Notes: generated by a model not told the origin, from the letters alone. 64,000 nt of DNA from Bacillota bacterium (GCA_023400235.1 JAEXFI010000035.1:1-64000); one strand, 5' to 3'; positions 10,023-18,588 are shown, numbered from the stretch's first letter. Translations and numbers: made by a program.

Positions 10023-10683
10023 TTCCCCACACCACCTTTAAATATTTTGGTTCTTTAGGATTTATTTCAATTTTTTCACGAATTCTTCTGATGTGTACAG
10101 CTACGGTGTTTTCGGGACTAAAGGAGGGTTCGTTCCAAACCTGCTCATATATCTGGTCGATGGAAAAAACTCTTCCCGCATTTTCACATAAAAGTTTTAT
10201 TATCTTGTATTCCACAGGAGTCAGCCTTACCGGCTCACTGTCTACCCGGACTTCCTTGGCATTATCGTCTACAACCAGACCGCCCGATTGATATACACCA
10301 GTCTTGGGAACAAAGCTCCCAAGGGAGACATATCTTCTGAGCAAGGATTTTACTCTTGCAAGCAACTCCAAGGGATTGAAGGGTTTGGTTACGTAATCGT
10401 CAGCACCCAGATTAAGACCCAGGATTTTATCCGTATCCTCGGATTTTGCACTTAACATCAATACAGGTATATTATATTTTTCTCTGATTTTCATGGTGGC
10501 CCTGATGCCATCCATAACCGGCATCATAATATCCATAATAGCCAGTTGGATGTCGGCTTTGCCAAAAACCTCAATGGCCTCGGCTCCGTTATAGGCCTTA
10601 AACACTGTGTAGCCCTCGTTTTTAAGATATATTTCTATTGCATCCACAATTTCCTTTTCATCATCGCAAACCAGAATATTCAC
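9997..10683 (-). CDS. OmpR/PhoB-family response regulator, 228 aa
   Basis: The receiver domain has the acidic pocket (VCDDEKE), the phosphoacceptor Asp near residue 51 in MDIMMPVMDG, and the conserved Lys in VTKPFNP. The C-terminal winged helix (about 130-228) includes LTPVEYKIIKLLCENAGRVF and the recognition region NTVAVHIRRIREKIE, typical of OmpR-type DNA binding. GGAGG lies nine bases before ATG 10683. It is co-transcribed with, and overlaps, the downstream sensor kinase, which is its obvious partner. Target genes cannot be read from the sequence. Glycerate kinase is the divergent neighbour but need not be a target. Confidence 0.9.
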   Translation of the reverse strand: MNILVCDDEKEIVDAIEIYLKNEGYTVFKAYNGAEAIEVFGKADIQLAIMDIMMPVMDGIRATMKIREKYNIPVLMLSAKSEDTDKILGLNLGADDYVTKPFNPLELLARVKSLLRRYVSLGSFVPKTGVYQSGGLVVDDNAKEVRVDSEPVRLTPVEYKIIKLLCENAGRVFSIDQIYEQVWNEPSFSPENTVAVHIRRIREKIEINPKEPKYLKVVWGIGYKIEKL

Positions 10684-11046
10684 TTTAACCTCCGTAATTA
10701 ATGCACCGGCGTTTCTTTAGTCCGCCCGGAACAGATAGTATAGCTTTTTGACGCGTATATCTATTCATTCCCATTGACAATACATATCATTATATCACAT
10801 CCCCGTATTTTATTATTTTGCAGCCTCTATCCGGACATCTCAGCTTATCTGTAATAAATATTAACAAGAGTATCTTTCAAACTCATTGTCAAATTTCTTA
10901 CAATTTTCTTAAAATAAATTAACTTGCAGTTCTGGTTAAAATTGAGTGAAATCTGCTGTGGAAAGGGAGCGGGGTAACATGCTAAAATGGAGTAAATGTA
11001 AAGCCGATTGTGAAAGGGTCTTCCAATAAGAAAACCGGAGGATTGG
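10684..11046. other. intergenic region between divergent genes
   Basis: It separates the reverse two-component operon from glycerate kinase. It is AT-rich and should hold both promoters, but I saw no convincing -35/-10 pair. A 16-codon frame at 10979-11029 (ATG behind AAGGGAG, encoding MLKWSKCKADCERVFQ) could be a leader peptide. Evidence for its use is weak. Confidence 0.4.
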
Positions 11047-11076
11047 CACCTGGGATAAATTGAATTTGAGCCCATA

Positions 11077-11139
11077 CAGCGAAAGCCACTGGGTGTCTTT
11101 TATTACTGTTTGTGTAAGCGCTATGGGCGTAGATGGGAG
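11077..11139 (+). repeat. leader-module repeat family A, copy 1 (3' half only)
   Basis: It matches the 3' half of the copies at 32675, 46277 and 58442: GCGAAAGCCACTG, then TATTACT, a weakened hairpin (TAAGCGC TAT GGGCGTA) and the Shine-Dalgarno GGGAG seven bases before ATG 11147. The conserved leader frame reads SESHWVSFITVCVSAMGVDG. In this copy only, it runs without a stop into glycerate kinase. Confidence 0.65.
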
Positions 11140-11146
11140 CCTTAAA

Positions 11147-12211
11147 ATGAAAAAGATACTGCTTATACCTGATTCCTACAAGGGAACCATGTCTTCAATG
11201 GAGATTTGCAAAATAATGAAGGAAGCCATTTCCATGCACTTTCCCCAGGCCGAGGTGGTGGCTGTTCCTGTGGCCGACGGCGGTGAGGGCAGTGTAGATG
11301 CCTTTCTGGCTGCTGCCGGCGGCAAGAAAGTGCACTTGAAGGTAAAAGGTCCGTACTTTGAAAGCCTTGGCAGCTTTTATGGAATCCTGCCCGACAACAC
11401 CGCTGTCATCGAGATGGCCGCCGCCGCCGGATTGCCTTTAGTGGGAGAAAACAGACATGCGGAGCTGACTACCACCTATGGTGCCGGACAGCTTATAAAG
11501 CATGCTGCTGAAGCAGGCTGCAAAAGGATAATAGTTGGGCTGGGTGGAAGTGCCACAAATGATGGGGGCACAGGCGCCGCAGCCGCCCTGGGCGTGAGGT
11601 TCCTGGACTCCGACGGAAATTCCTTTATACCTGTAGGCGGTACTTTGGACCGGATTGCCAGAATAGACCTATCAAGTATAACTCCTGCCCTGGGGAGTGC
11701 AGAACTTACAATCATGTGTGATATAGACAATCCCTTCTGCGGGCCCAGAGGGGCGGCGGCAATATTTGCTCCGCAAAAGGGGGCGGATGCCGACCTGGTT
11801 GAACTACTGGACAGAAATCTGGGCCACCTGGCAGAGGTTATTAAACGTGATTTGGGAAAGGAAATAAGAGATATGCCTGGCTCAGGAGCGGCGGGAGGTA
11901 TGGGAGGCGGAATGGCCGCCTTCTTCGGCGGAAGGCTCCGGCCGGGCATAGAGACTGTGCTGGAGGCTGTGGGGTTCGATTCGCTCCTGACAGGCGCAGA
12001 CCTGGTAATAAGCGGAGAGGGCAGGATAGACAGTCAATCTTTAAGAGGAAAGGTGGTAATTGGCTGTGCAAGACGTGCAAAAGCTGCCGGAATACCTTTG
12101 ATTGCTGTGGTGGGAGACATTGGTGACTATGTTGAGGAAGCCTATGCAGAAGGGGTCAGTGCTATTTTCAGCATAAACAATGTGGCAGTACCCTTTGAAA
12201 AAGCCAGATAA
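11147..12211 (+). CDS. glycerate kinase, 354 aa, truncated by an in-frame stop
   Basis: Glycerate kinase of the GlxK/GarK fold, phosphorylating D-glycerate with ATP. Diagnostic segments are ILLIPDSYKGTMSS at the N-terminus, VADGGEGSVDAF near residue 45, GLGGSATNDGGTGAAAALG near 128, GSGAAGGMGGGMAAFFGG near 245 and ISGEGRIDSQSLRGK near 287. ATG 11147 has GGGAG seven bases upstream; a TTG at 11060 would add a leader that belongs to repeat family A. The frame stops at TAA 12209-12211. The next 21 codons, in the same frame, read RCRSDLAMTVDNIMRALKLY and look like the usual C-terminal helix of this family, ending at TGA 12275. The gene may therefore be damaged, or carry a recent nonsense change. 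Confidence 0.85.
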   Translation: MKKILLIPDSYKGTMSSMEICKIMKEAISMHFPQAEVVAVPVADGGEGSVDAFLAAAGGKKVHLKVKGPYFESLGSFYGILPDNTAVIEMAAAAGLPLVGENRHAELTTTYGAGQLIKHAAEAGCKRIIVGLGGSATNDGGTGAAAALGVRFLDSDGNSFIPVGGTLDRIARIDLSSITPALGSAELTIMCDIDNPFCGPRGAAAIFAPQKGADADLVELLDRNLGHLAEVIKRDLGKEIRDMPGSGAAGGMGGGMAAFFGGRLRPGIETVLEAVGFDSLLTGADLVISGEGRIDSQSLRGKVVIGCARRAKAAGIPLIAVVGDIGDYVEEAYAEGVSAIFSINNVAVPFEKAR

Positions 12212-12277
12212 CGCTGCAGAAGCGACCTGGCCATGACGGTTGACAATATTATGAGAGCTTTAAAGTTGTATTCGTGA
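12212..12277 (+). pseudogene. severed C-terminal segment of glycerate kinase
   Basis: These 21 codons continue the glycerate kinase frame past the TAA at 12209. They encode a plausible C-terminal helix (SDLAMTVDNIMRAL) and then stop at TGA. With them, the protein would be about 376 residues, the usual size. Confidence 0.6.
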
Positions 12278-12291
12278 TGCGGTGCTCTGAT

Positions 12292-12341
12292 GATTTCAAT
12301 ATATAAAAACTCCCTTTTGGGAGTTTTTATATATTGAAATC
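12292..12341. terminator. perfect bidirectional terminator
   Basis: A 50-base perfect palindrome with a 23-base stem and a TTTT loop. Its core, AAAAACTCCC TTTT GGGAGTTTTT, gives a U-tract on both strands. It serves glycerate kinase (forward) and the convergent zinc-ribbon gene, whose stop codon lies inside it. Confidence 0.85.
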
Positions 12342-12527
12342 ATATTTGAAGATATTTTGTAAAGGCTCAGCACTTATAGCCTTGGTTACAACTGTTCCAT
12401 TGAGGACAAGCCTGTGACCGCAGCTTTCGCATCTGAAGGTAAGGCCGTTCAGTTTTTCAAGTTCTTCCTGTGGAAGATTCAAAAGGACACTGTTGCATAT
12501 ACAACATCTTACAGTACTAAAATTCAA
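12327..12527 (-). CDS. small zinc-ribbon protein, 66 aa
   Basis: It has two CxxC knuckles (CCIC near residue 8 and CESC near 33) spaced as in a single zinc ribbon, followed by GHRLVLNG. There is no signal peptide. The start is TTG 12527, with GGAGGG six bases upstream. The family is not recognised. The size and fold suggest a cytoplasmic accessory or nucleic-acid-binding protein. The gene ends inside the shared terminator. Confidence 0.65.
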   Translation of the reverse strand: MNFSTVRCCICNSVLLNLPQEELEKLNGLTFRCESCGHRLVLNGTVVTKAISAEPLQNIFKYDFNI

Positions 12528-12760
12528 ATTTTTCCCTCCAATCCTAAAATAAGTATATTCTTAGCTATATGATTTTGTACCGGTTTTTAGAACAAAAATT
12601 GTAAATAGAGCTATAGAATATATTACATTATTTCCCGTATAATTAAACAGCTTGTCTCACGGTAATATCTGGTTTTTGGTACAAGCCAGTCATATTTTAT
12701 GAATTTTTGAATATAGTTTTAGTAATTTACTGTTTGGCGGTTGGTTGATTGGAGGCAAGG

Positions 12761-12853
12761 TTGAAAGTAAATTTGAAACATATAAAAATATGGCACCGAT
12801 TCCATGCCATAACTTTCATGGGGTTTTGTGCAAGATGGGGGGCATTGAAATAA
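12761..12853 (+). CDS. family B leader peptide, copy 1 (30 aa)
   Basis: TTG start with GGAGG five bases upstream, and stop TAA two bases before the ATG of the SpoIIP-like gene. The peptide carries the core WHRFHAITFMGFCARWGA near its C-terminus. An equally long peptide with 24 of 30 residues identical precedes the htrA gene at 27181. The surrounding DNA (12750-12858) is conserved between the copies, including a hairpin TATGGCA/TGCCATA. It could act as a coupled leader peptide, a microprotein or a structured 5' leader. I know of no named family. Confidence 0.5.
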   Translation: MKVNLKHIKIWHRFHAITFMGFCARWGALK

Positions 12854-12855
12854 AT

Positions 12856-14136
12856 ATGAGAGAAATTGCAAGGTTTGAGGGAAATTCCATATACGATGAT
12901 ACAAATGTGTCAAAGAGCAAAGGCAATTTTTCAAAGCTGCCTATAATACTGTGTGCAATTGCCGGCATTTTAATCGGAGGCCTCGCCTTCAGAGCCGCAA
13001 ACGGAAAAATAAGCATTGAAGCATTGGTGGGAGGAGGGCCGAAGGTAGGGGAAAGCGGTGATAAAAAGACAGACACCCTTGGGCTGGCAATGGATATAAT
13101 GTTTAAAGCCTTCGGAATGGACCGGTATAATCCCATTACAATACTAAACAGCAATTCCCCCTTTTTTGAAGAATACTACAAGAAGGATTATCTGAAATTT
13201 GTAGCAGAAAAGGAGCAGGAGGAGCTGCAGAAGAAAATAGTTCAAGGTCAGGAACTCCAGCCTGCCAAGACTCAGGATACACAGGCGGAAGGAAATACTG
13301 CAGGGGGAGCAGTTGCCATGACACAAGCGGGTGATGGATTTAAAGAGGCGTCAAGCAGTATTACCTTTGAGGGAGATGTGGATAACAGTGACCAGGAAAA
13401 TAACCCGGTAGTAACAAACGGAAAGATAAAGGTGGTCAATGAAACAAAGTACAACATTGATATAAATAAGCTGTTGAAGGAACCGCTTAAGCTTAACCCT
13501 GCAAAGACCGGGCCTCAAATCTTTGTATACCACACCCACACCACTGAAAGCTTTCTTAAAAATATTGGTCAGCTTGGTGACAGCAGTGTTCCGTCAAGAA
13601 CCACCGACAGCAAATACAATGTTGTGAGAGTAGGAGATGCACTTATTGCAAATCTTCAGAAACTGAACGTAAATGTTTTACACAATAAGGACATTCACGA
13701 TAAGGATTACAACAGCTCCTACGTTAAGTCTCTGAGCACCCTGACTGATTATGTTGGGAAATATCCCTCCCTGAAAATGACTATTGACCTTCACAGGGAT
13801 GCGGCAGGCAGTGATAAGCTGAGGGTGGTAAAAAAAATAAATGGCAAGGACTTTGCACAGATAATGTTTGTCATAGGAACAGATTCCAAGCTTTCCAATC
13901 CCAAATGGAAGGAAAACCTGAAGCTCGCCTTAAAGATTCAGTCCCGCCTGAACGAAATAGCTCCTGGTATAGCAAAGCCCACGTACATCAGTAAGAACAG
14001 ATACAATCAGCATCTGACCAACGGTTCCGTAATTATTGAAATAGGCGGTGACGGAAATGTTATTGATGAATGTGTCAGGAGCACAACCTATCTGGCTCAG
14101 GCAATAAATGACGTTATATATAAAAACAAATACTAA
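12856..14136 (+). CDS. spoIIP: SpoIIP-like N-acetylmuramoyl-L-alanine amidase, 426 aa
   Basis: A membrane segment (KLPIILCAIAGILIGGLAF, about residues 27-45) precedes a low-complexity Gln/Glu-rich linker and the SpoIIP catalytic domain. Its signature is QIFVYHTHTTESFL near residue 222, with further conserved parts in LKMTIDLHRDAAG and SVIIEIGGDGN. SpoIIP degrades septal peptidoglycan with SpoIID and SpoIIM during engulfment. It acts outside the mother-cell membrane. ATG 12856 follows the leader peptide stop by two bases, so translation is probably coupled; the G-run 12837-12842 is rather far for an ordinary ribosome binding site. The amidase family is clear. A role in sporulation rather than general wall turnover is inferred. 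Confidence 0.8.
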   Translation: MREIARFEGNSIYDDTNVSKSKGNFSKLPIILCAIAGILIGGLAFRAANGKISIEALVGGGPKVGESGDKKTDTLGLAMDIMFKAFGMDRYNPITILNSNSPFFEEYYKKDYLKFVAEKEQEELQKKIVQGQELQPAKTQDTQAEGNTAGGAVAMTQAGDGFKEASSSITFEGDVDNSDQENNPVVTNGKIKVVNETKYNIDINKLLKEPLKLNPAKTGPQIFVYHTHTTESFLKNIGQLGDSSVPSRTTDSKYNVVRVGDALIANLQKLNVNVLHNKDIHDKDYNSSYVKSLSTLTDYVGKYPSLKMTIDLHRDAAGSDKLRVVKKINGKDFAQIMFVIGTDSKLSNPKWKENLKLALKIQSRLNEIAPGIAKPTYISKNRYNQHLTNGSVIIEIGGDGNVIDECVRSTTYLAQAINDVIYKNKY

Positions 14137-14199
14137 TGATTAAATTTCCTGCTTCAGGTCAAAAATACATAGCAACAGAATGTTTGTCCGGAGGCTGCT

Positions 14200-14472
14200 T
14201 TGGCTAGAAAAATCAGGTATAGAAAGCTTAGAATCTATCATTTAAAAATACTGGCGGTAATACTTATATTTTGCTATGTGATCATAGGAGGACTGATTGC
14301 CGTTGATATGACAAAAAGCAATGTTATGAATGGGCGTCCTCAGCTGGAGCTGGTAAGGATAAGTGAGCTGTCTGAGGATATTTACAGGATATCTGTATTT
14401 GATGATGCCTTTAATGTGAATCTGAAATATTTAAAAAGAGAATTAGGCAAGGTGAAGAGCCTCTTCAAATAA
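14200..14472 (+). CDS. small single-span membrane protein, 90 aa
   Basis: A basic N-terminus (MARKIRYRKLRIYHLK) is followed by one hydrophobic helix (ILAVILIFCYVIIGGLIAVD) and a short outer domain of about 50 residues. The start is TTG 14200, with GGAGG five bases upstream. It lies 63 bases after the SpoIIP-like gene and probably shares its transcript, suggesting a sporulation or envelope role. The family is not recognised. Confidence 0.65.
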   Translation: MARKIRYRKLRIYHLKILAVILIFCYVIIGGLIAVDMTKSNVMNGRPQLELVRISELSEDIYRISVFDDAFNVNLKYLKRELGKVKSLFK

Positions 14473-14641
14473 AAAAATAAGTAAAAACAGTCGGGCAGCT
14501 AAGAACAGATAAGCTCAGGTCAATGGCTTTTAATGTAACCCTTTTGTTACCATTGTGCTTGATTATTATGTTAATATTTGCTCATAAAGCATTATTTTTA
14601 TTTGCAAAAGATAAATATTATTTACGAGGGGATTTGATGTA

Positions 14642-16081
14642 ATGAAAAAAGTAATTTCACTGATGCTGGCAATTCTGTTGTGTTTCACTGGATTTACAAC
14701 ACTGGAGGGAGCGGCCACTGGCAGCTCTGTAAAGGTTGAAGCCAGAAAAATTGAGCGGCAGGAGGACAGCCTGGACATAAGAATAATATATCCATTTCTA
14801 GATGGATTTAAAGCGGCATCACAATTGAATGATAGTATTCAGAAAAGAAACATTAGTGCAATTGGAGCCATAAAAGAGGCTCAGACCTTTATTGATGATT
14901 TGAAGGCCACCCAAAAGGCTGCCGGAGAACAGGTAACAACTATGAAGGCGGCGGTTGAGTCGTACTTTGACTACAACTTCAGCGGCAGCATACTTTCCAT
15001 ACTTATAAACTCCTATGATTATTATGGCGGTGCCCACGGGTCCTCATACATGGACAGCTACTCTGTAAATACAAAGACCAATGAGATATATTCCTTCAGT
15101 TCCCTTTTTAACAGCAGCAGCAATTATAAAAAGGCAATATTGGATAAGCTGAACAGGCTTATTGATAAAAACAAGGATTTATATTTTGAAGATGCAAAGA
15201 AAAGTGTCGCTGCTAAAAACAGCAATTATAAATTTTATATTGACGGGAATAAGCTGGTTATTTATTTTGATTTATATGAGTTAAGGCCGTATGCTGGAGG
15301 AATACCCGTATTTGAAATGAATGCCGGGGAGTTGAAGGGACTTCTGAAAAGTGATATTTATAATCAGATGGCCACTGCCAAGCCTCTGAAAAAGGTCAGA
15401 TTTAACGGTACAACCTCAGGTACTCAGCCAAACACATATGAACAGGAATATACACTGATGGTTCCCTTGCAGGATATTGCAAAGCTTTTGGGTTATAAGG
15501 TTTCCTGGGATGCAAAAAAAGGCTGGGGAGTGGGTGGAGGTTTTGTAAAGAATAAGGCAAGCAGCTTTTATTCCAGCAAGACAAACGGCAGTGTGAATCT
15601 TGGAGTGGCTGCGAAAGCCATCGGGAACACCATGTATGTGCCACAGTCGTACTTCTCAATGGTTCTCAAGGAGGATGTATATTATTACGGGGATGCCTTA
15701 AGAATATTCAAAATCAATTCTGCAGTTCAGAACAACTTTGATAAGCAGCTGGTGGAGTTTACATCACCAAAAACTTCTCAGGAAGCTGTAAATATGTATG
15801 CTTCAGCAGTTAAGGAAAGAAAGGGCGCAATACAGTACGCATTGTATTCCGATGTGATTAAGGCTGCCAAAAAAGCAGAACTTGAGAGTTTGAACTGGGT
15901 TACAGGAGTCTCAAGTCCCTGGGTGTCCGGCTATGAAATAAAAAGTACAGGCAAGGACAGCTATTCAATAACCTTCCACTGGGCTACCTCGGCAGGCAAG
16001 GCCGAGGACAGTATTACAATAGTAAAGGCGGGTAAAATCAGCGGTCAGGATTACTGGCAGATAACTGAGGTCAAGGAATAG
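14642..16081 (+). CDS. secreted protein with DUF4163/DUF3298 and copper amine oxidase-like domains, 479 aa
   Basis: A Sec signal peptide (MKKVISLMLAILLCFTGFTT) is followed by a region resembling DUF4163/DUF3298, the RsiV-like lysozyme-sensor fold (NSYDYYGGAHGSSYMDS near residue 120, and NTKTNEIYSFSSLF). Near residue 270 a copper amine oxidase N-terminal-like repeat begins (YTLMVPLQDIAKLLGYKVSW), a common wall-associated module of clostridial exported proteins. The C-terminal 120 residues are unassigned. The protein should act outside the cell, probably in envelope interaction. GAGGGG lies about eleven bases before the ATG. A small inverted repeat, GTAAC CCTTTT GTTAC, lies about 90 bases upstream. 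Confidence 0.7.
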   Translation: MKKVISLMLAILLCFTGFTTLEGAATGSSVKVEARKIERQEDSLDIRIIYPFLDGFKAASQLNDSIQKRNISAIGAIKEAQTFIDDLKATQKAAGEQVTTMKAAVESYFDYNFSGSILSILINSYDYYGGAHGSSYMDSYSVNTKTNEIYSFSSLFNSSSNYKKAILDKLNRLIDKNKDLYFEDAKKSVAAKNSNYKFYIDGNKLVIYFDLYELRPYAGGIPVFEMNAGELKGLLKSDIYNQMATAKPLKKVRFNGTTSGTQPNTYEQEYTLMVPLQDIAKLLGYKVSWDAKKGWGVGGGFVKNKASSFYSSKTNGSVNLGVAAKAIGNTMYVPQSYFSMVLKEDVYYYGDALRIFKINSAVQNNFDKQLVEFTSPKTSQEAVNMYASAVKERKGAIQYALYSDVIKAAKKAELESLNWVTGVSSPWVSGYEIKSTGKDSYSITFHWATSAGKAEDSITIVKAGKISGQDYWQITEVKE

Positions 16082-16241
16082 TCTGAAGGGCTTAATTTGA
16101 GAATGAAAAAATCACCTTTCCGTTAAATAGAGTTGTTCAGGCTACTATATTTACGAGAGGAAGTATGATTTTATTGACAAATAAAAAAAGTAGTTTAGAA
16201 CATATTAAAGTCTAGTTTACAAGGGACTCACATGGGAACGG

Positions 16242-16272
16242 TCTGACGAATGGTATGCTGTCGTCAGATTTT
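16242..16272 (+). terminator. weak terminator-like hairpin
   Basis: TCTGACGA (16242-16249) pairs with TCGTCAGA (16261-16268), then TTTT. It lies 160 bases beyond the secreted protein gene. Confidence 0.35.
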
Positions 16273-16283
16273 CCATGTAATGT

Positions 16284-16436
16284 TCATTTTTTGCCGGTGG
16301 CTTCCACCGTCGTAACAAGCAAATCCAGCATCGGCCTCTTATGGTCAAAGCCTACGGTATCCCATACATTCAAGTACCTAAAAATCTGCTGTACCTATTC
16401 CGGGGATATGGTTTCCACCGTCAGTTCCGCAATCAT
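16284..16436 (-). pseudogene. possible site-specific recombinase C-terminal remnant
   Basis: On the reverse strand, one frame reads MIAELTVETISPE, a TAG stop (16395-16397), then VQQIFRYLNVWDTVGFDHKR and MLDLLVTTVEATGKK before TGA. The W..(F)..KR..(L)(L)(V) pattern resembles the C-terminal end of large serine recombinases. If so, this is the decayed tail of an integrase and a sign of past element insertion. The rest of 16082-16623 holds only AT-rich DNA. Confidence 0.35.
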
Positions 16437-16623
16437 TTTGACAAGGTAAAATAGTTGCAGAATAAGCCTTGGTTTAAAAAAATTGAATTTTTTGTTGGAA
16501 TATACTATAATTTGTTATGTAAAAATTTATATTTAATTATATTTTTACCACATTATATCAAAATTTTAATTAATTATGTTTTTACTACAGCAAGTCACAA
16601 AAAATTTATGGAGGAAAACCACT

Positions 16624-17238
16624 ATGAAAAAGCTTGTACTTTTAGTATTTGCGCTTGTTCTTGCGCTCTCATTCACCGCTTGCGGCAATAACAACGCCAT
16701 GGGAGACGGAAGTAAAAATTCCACCGCTTCACTGAGCAGCGGAGATTCTGACGATAAAGCCAGCACAAAACAGGAAGAAGTAAAGGATAATGTATTAAGT
16801 GACGGATACGATAAATTCTGTCAACTAAAAATAGGCATGACAGAAAGCGAAGTTAACGCCATTTTAGGTGACCCGATGAAAGTAGACAAAGCCTATTATT
16901 ATTACAATATAACAGTAAACGGAAAAGATTTGAAACTGGAAGTATGGATTAGCACGGTAAGCGGAAAGGTTACATACATTAACGGAGATTTTACTGCAAG
17001 TGAATACTTGGCGGAATTTGCTGACAGTGCAACTGACCTTTCGCAGGTTAAAGAATTGGAAAACGGTAAAATTAACACTTACGATGCCTGTGTAAAGGCG
17101 TTCAAAACTCCCGGTTATTTGATGAACGTAGATGATAATGGCGTAAAGCAATATTTTTGGGTTAATGACCAAGGGGGATATATGCGCGTTACTTTCAAGG
17201 CGGATGGAAGTGTAAAAACTTACTCTGGTGTTTGCTGA
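16624..17238 (+). CDS. lipoprotein with SmpA/OmlA-like (DUF3862-type) domain, 204 aa
   Basis: The lipobox is clear (ALVLALSFTACGN, lipidated Cys near residue 20), followed by a Ser/Asp/Lys-rich linker. The mature domain contains the BamE/SmpA-like signature KIGMTESEVNAILGDPMKVD near residue 72, found in small beta-lactamase-inhibitor-like lipoproteins of Firmicutes. It then shows a second partial repeat (NTYDACVKAFKTPGYL). It should sit on the outer face of the membrane; its function is unknown. ATG 16624 has GGAGGA eight bases upstream, so the longer frame from 16576 is not used. Confidence 0.75.
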   Translation: MKKLVLLVFALVLALSFTACGNNNAMGDGSKNSTASLSSGDSDDKASTKQEEVKDNVLSDGYDKFCQLKIGMTESEVNAILGDPMKVDKAYYYYNITVNGKDLKLEVWISTVSGKVTYINGDFTASEYLAEFADSATDLSQVKELENGKINTYDACVKAFKTPGYLMNVDDNGVKQYFWVNDQGGYMRVTFKADGSVKTYSGVC

Positions 17239-17562
17239 TTTAAATAAAGGTTAAGCAGATTAGCTGTCCAGCCAATCAAAACGGGTAGTATTTTCTACTC
17301 GCAAAATCAAGCCTTTTTTCCTTGACAGTCTGGATTCTTGCCGGTGACATTTTTCCGGTGACACTTACAGAGCGTATAACATTACTGATAATTGAACGGG
17401 GCCGTGCAACAACTATTTTTCAATAGCTAATGACAGCCCCGTTTTAACATATAAGTATCAATGAATGGGGGGGAGAGTATTAAAATAAATATGTTAGTTC
17501 CATTGACTCAGGCAGTGAAAAATCTATCTCCCATGTCATAGGAGGCCGTTCCATGCATATTT
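17239..17562. other. intergenic region with two hairpins
   Basis: It lies between convergent genes. A hairpin at about 17281-17302 (CGGGTAG/CTACTCG, with a T-run further on) precedes the better terminator at 17395. Nothing coding was seen. Confidence 0.45.
17395..17447 (+). terminator. terminator after the lipoprotein gene
   Basis: AACGGGGC (17395-17402) pairs with GCCCCGTT (17436-17443) around a long loop, and the run continues TTTT. Confidence 0.5.
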
Positions 17563-18588
17563 TTACGGTAATGTAACCGTTACGGTGTTGTCAGTAGTCT
17601 CATGGTAGAATGTCAGGACAAAACCAGCAAGCTGATCCATATCCTGGACCTGTCCAAAACGGGTTATTTGAGTATGGATGTTGTCAGAAAAATGTTCATT
17701 TCTGGGCCCTTCCTCCACGGTCGTACCGTCTTTCTTTAGCAGAGTGACAGAGCACAGACTGCCTGCGCTATTCAGATCCGAATTGGCCACAAGCTGCTCC
17801 AGCCCGCTTCCGCTGAGTTTAGATGTCATCGATAGGGGAGAGATTTCAACGGACATTACAACAACTTCGTGACCATTAACCATATAAGTCTTATTAATGT
17901 CGTAGGTCTGCATCTGGTTCATATAGGAGAGATTCCAGGATAGATTCCATTTACCAGTTACGACAATATTGTCATTGGGCCCTTTGTTCAAGTCACGGAG
18001 ATCGGAAAATTCCACCGTAATTGCTTTGCCATTCCAGTTTTCTCCTTGAGTATTGTCCAACCACAATTCATAATAACGCTCGTTTGCAATCCCGGACGGA
18101 GAAACGGGCTTTTCATTGTCCGGCGCGAACTGGGCGCTCCAGCTCACATGCCTGATTCCCTCAATTTTGACGTCTGTGCTGATGCCGCTCCCGTCTTTGG
18201 TCAGCTCAATACCCTCCGGTGCTTTGACGCTAAACAACACATAGATGCCGTTTTTATCTCCAAGTGTTTGGAGGGCAGTAATAGTCACACCATTTTCCGT
18301 GACAGTCTGTTGGGCCGCCGCCACAGCGCCGTTTTCGGCCAATTGACTCTGCTGCTGTTCGTTGACGCCAAACCGCCGGGCAAGTTTATCGTTCCATTGT
18401 ATAACGTACGAGGCTGCGGCGGTAGTCACGCCAAGTGCCGCGATAACGGCTATAAGTATGATGGGAAATTTCTTTTTCATAACTTTTTTCCTTTCGGTTT
18501 TATTTAATGTGTCTAGTGTATACTGTACTGTTTCATGAAAGCTTTGAGGAATCTCCGGGAAAACATTGTTCCAATCTTTATTGTTCAT
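17563..18588 (-). CDS. DUF4179 anti-sigma factor-like membrane protein, 341 aa
   Basis: A short cytoplasmic N-terminus (about 38 residues) carries FHETVQYTLDTLNKTE, which is typical of DUF4179 proteins. A single membrane helix follows (FPIILIAVIAALGVTTAAASYV), then a large outer domain of mostly beta character. Such proteins pair with an ECF sigma factor and hold it at the membrane until a signal arrives. The gene starts at ATG 18588 behind GGAGG that lies inside the 3' end of the sigma gene, and the two overlap by 11 bases, so they are translationally coupled. The anti-sigma role is inferred from this arrangement. Confidence 0.8.
   Translation of the reverse strand: MNNKDWNNVFPEIPQSFHETVQYTLDTLNKTERKKVMKKKFPIILIAVIAALGVTTAAASYVIQWNDKLARRFGVNEQQQSQLAENGAVAAAQQTVTENGVTITALQTLGDKNGIYVLFSVKAPEGIELTKDGSGISTDVKIEGIRHVSWSAQFAPDNEKPVSPSGIANERYYELWLDNTQGENWNGKAITVEFSDLRDLNKGPNDNIVVTGKWNLSWNLSYMNQMQTYDINKTYMVNGHEVVVMSVEISPLSMTSKLSGSGLEQLVANSDLNSAGSLCSVTLLKKDGTTVEEGPRNEHFSDNIHTQITRFGQVQDMDQLAGFVLTFYHETTDNTVTVTLP

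Noticed and set aside
16255..16449. Forward 64-codon frame opposite the recombinase-like remnant
   Set aside because: The reverse strand gives the protein-like reading; the forward frame is its shadow.
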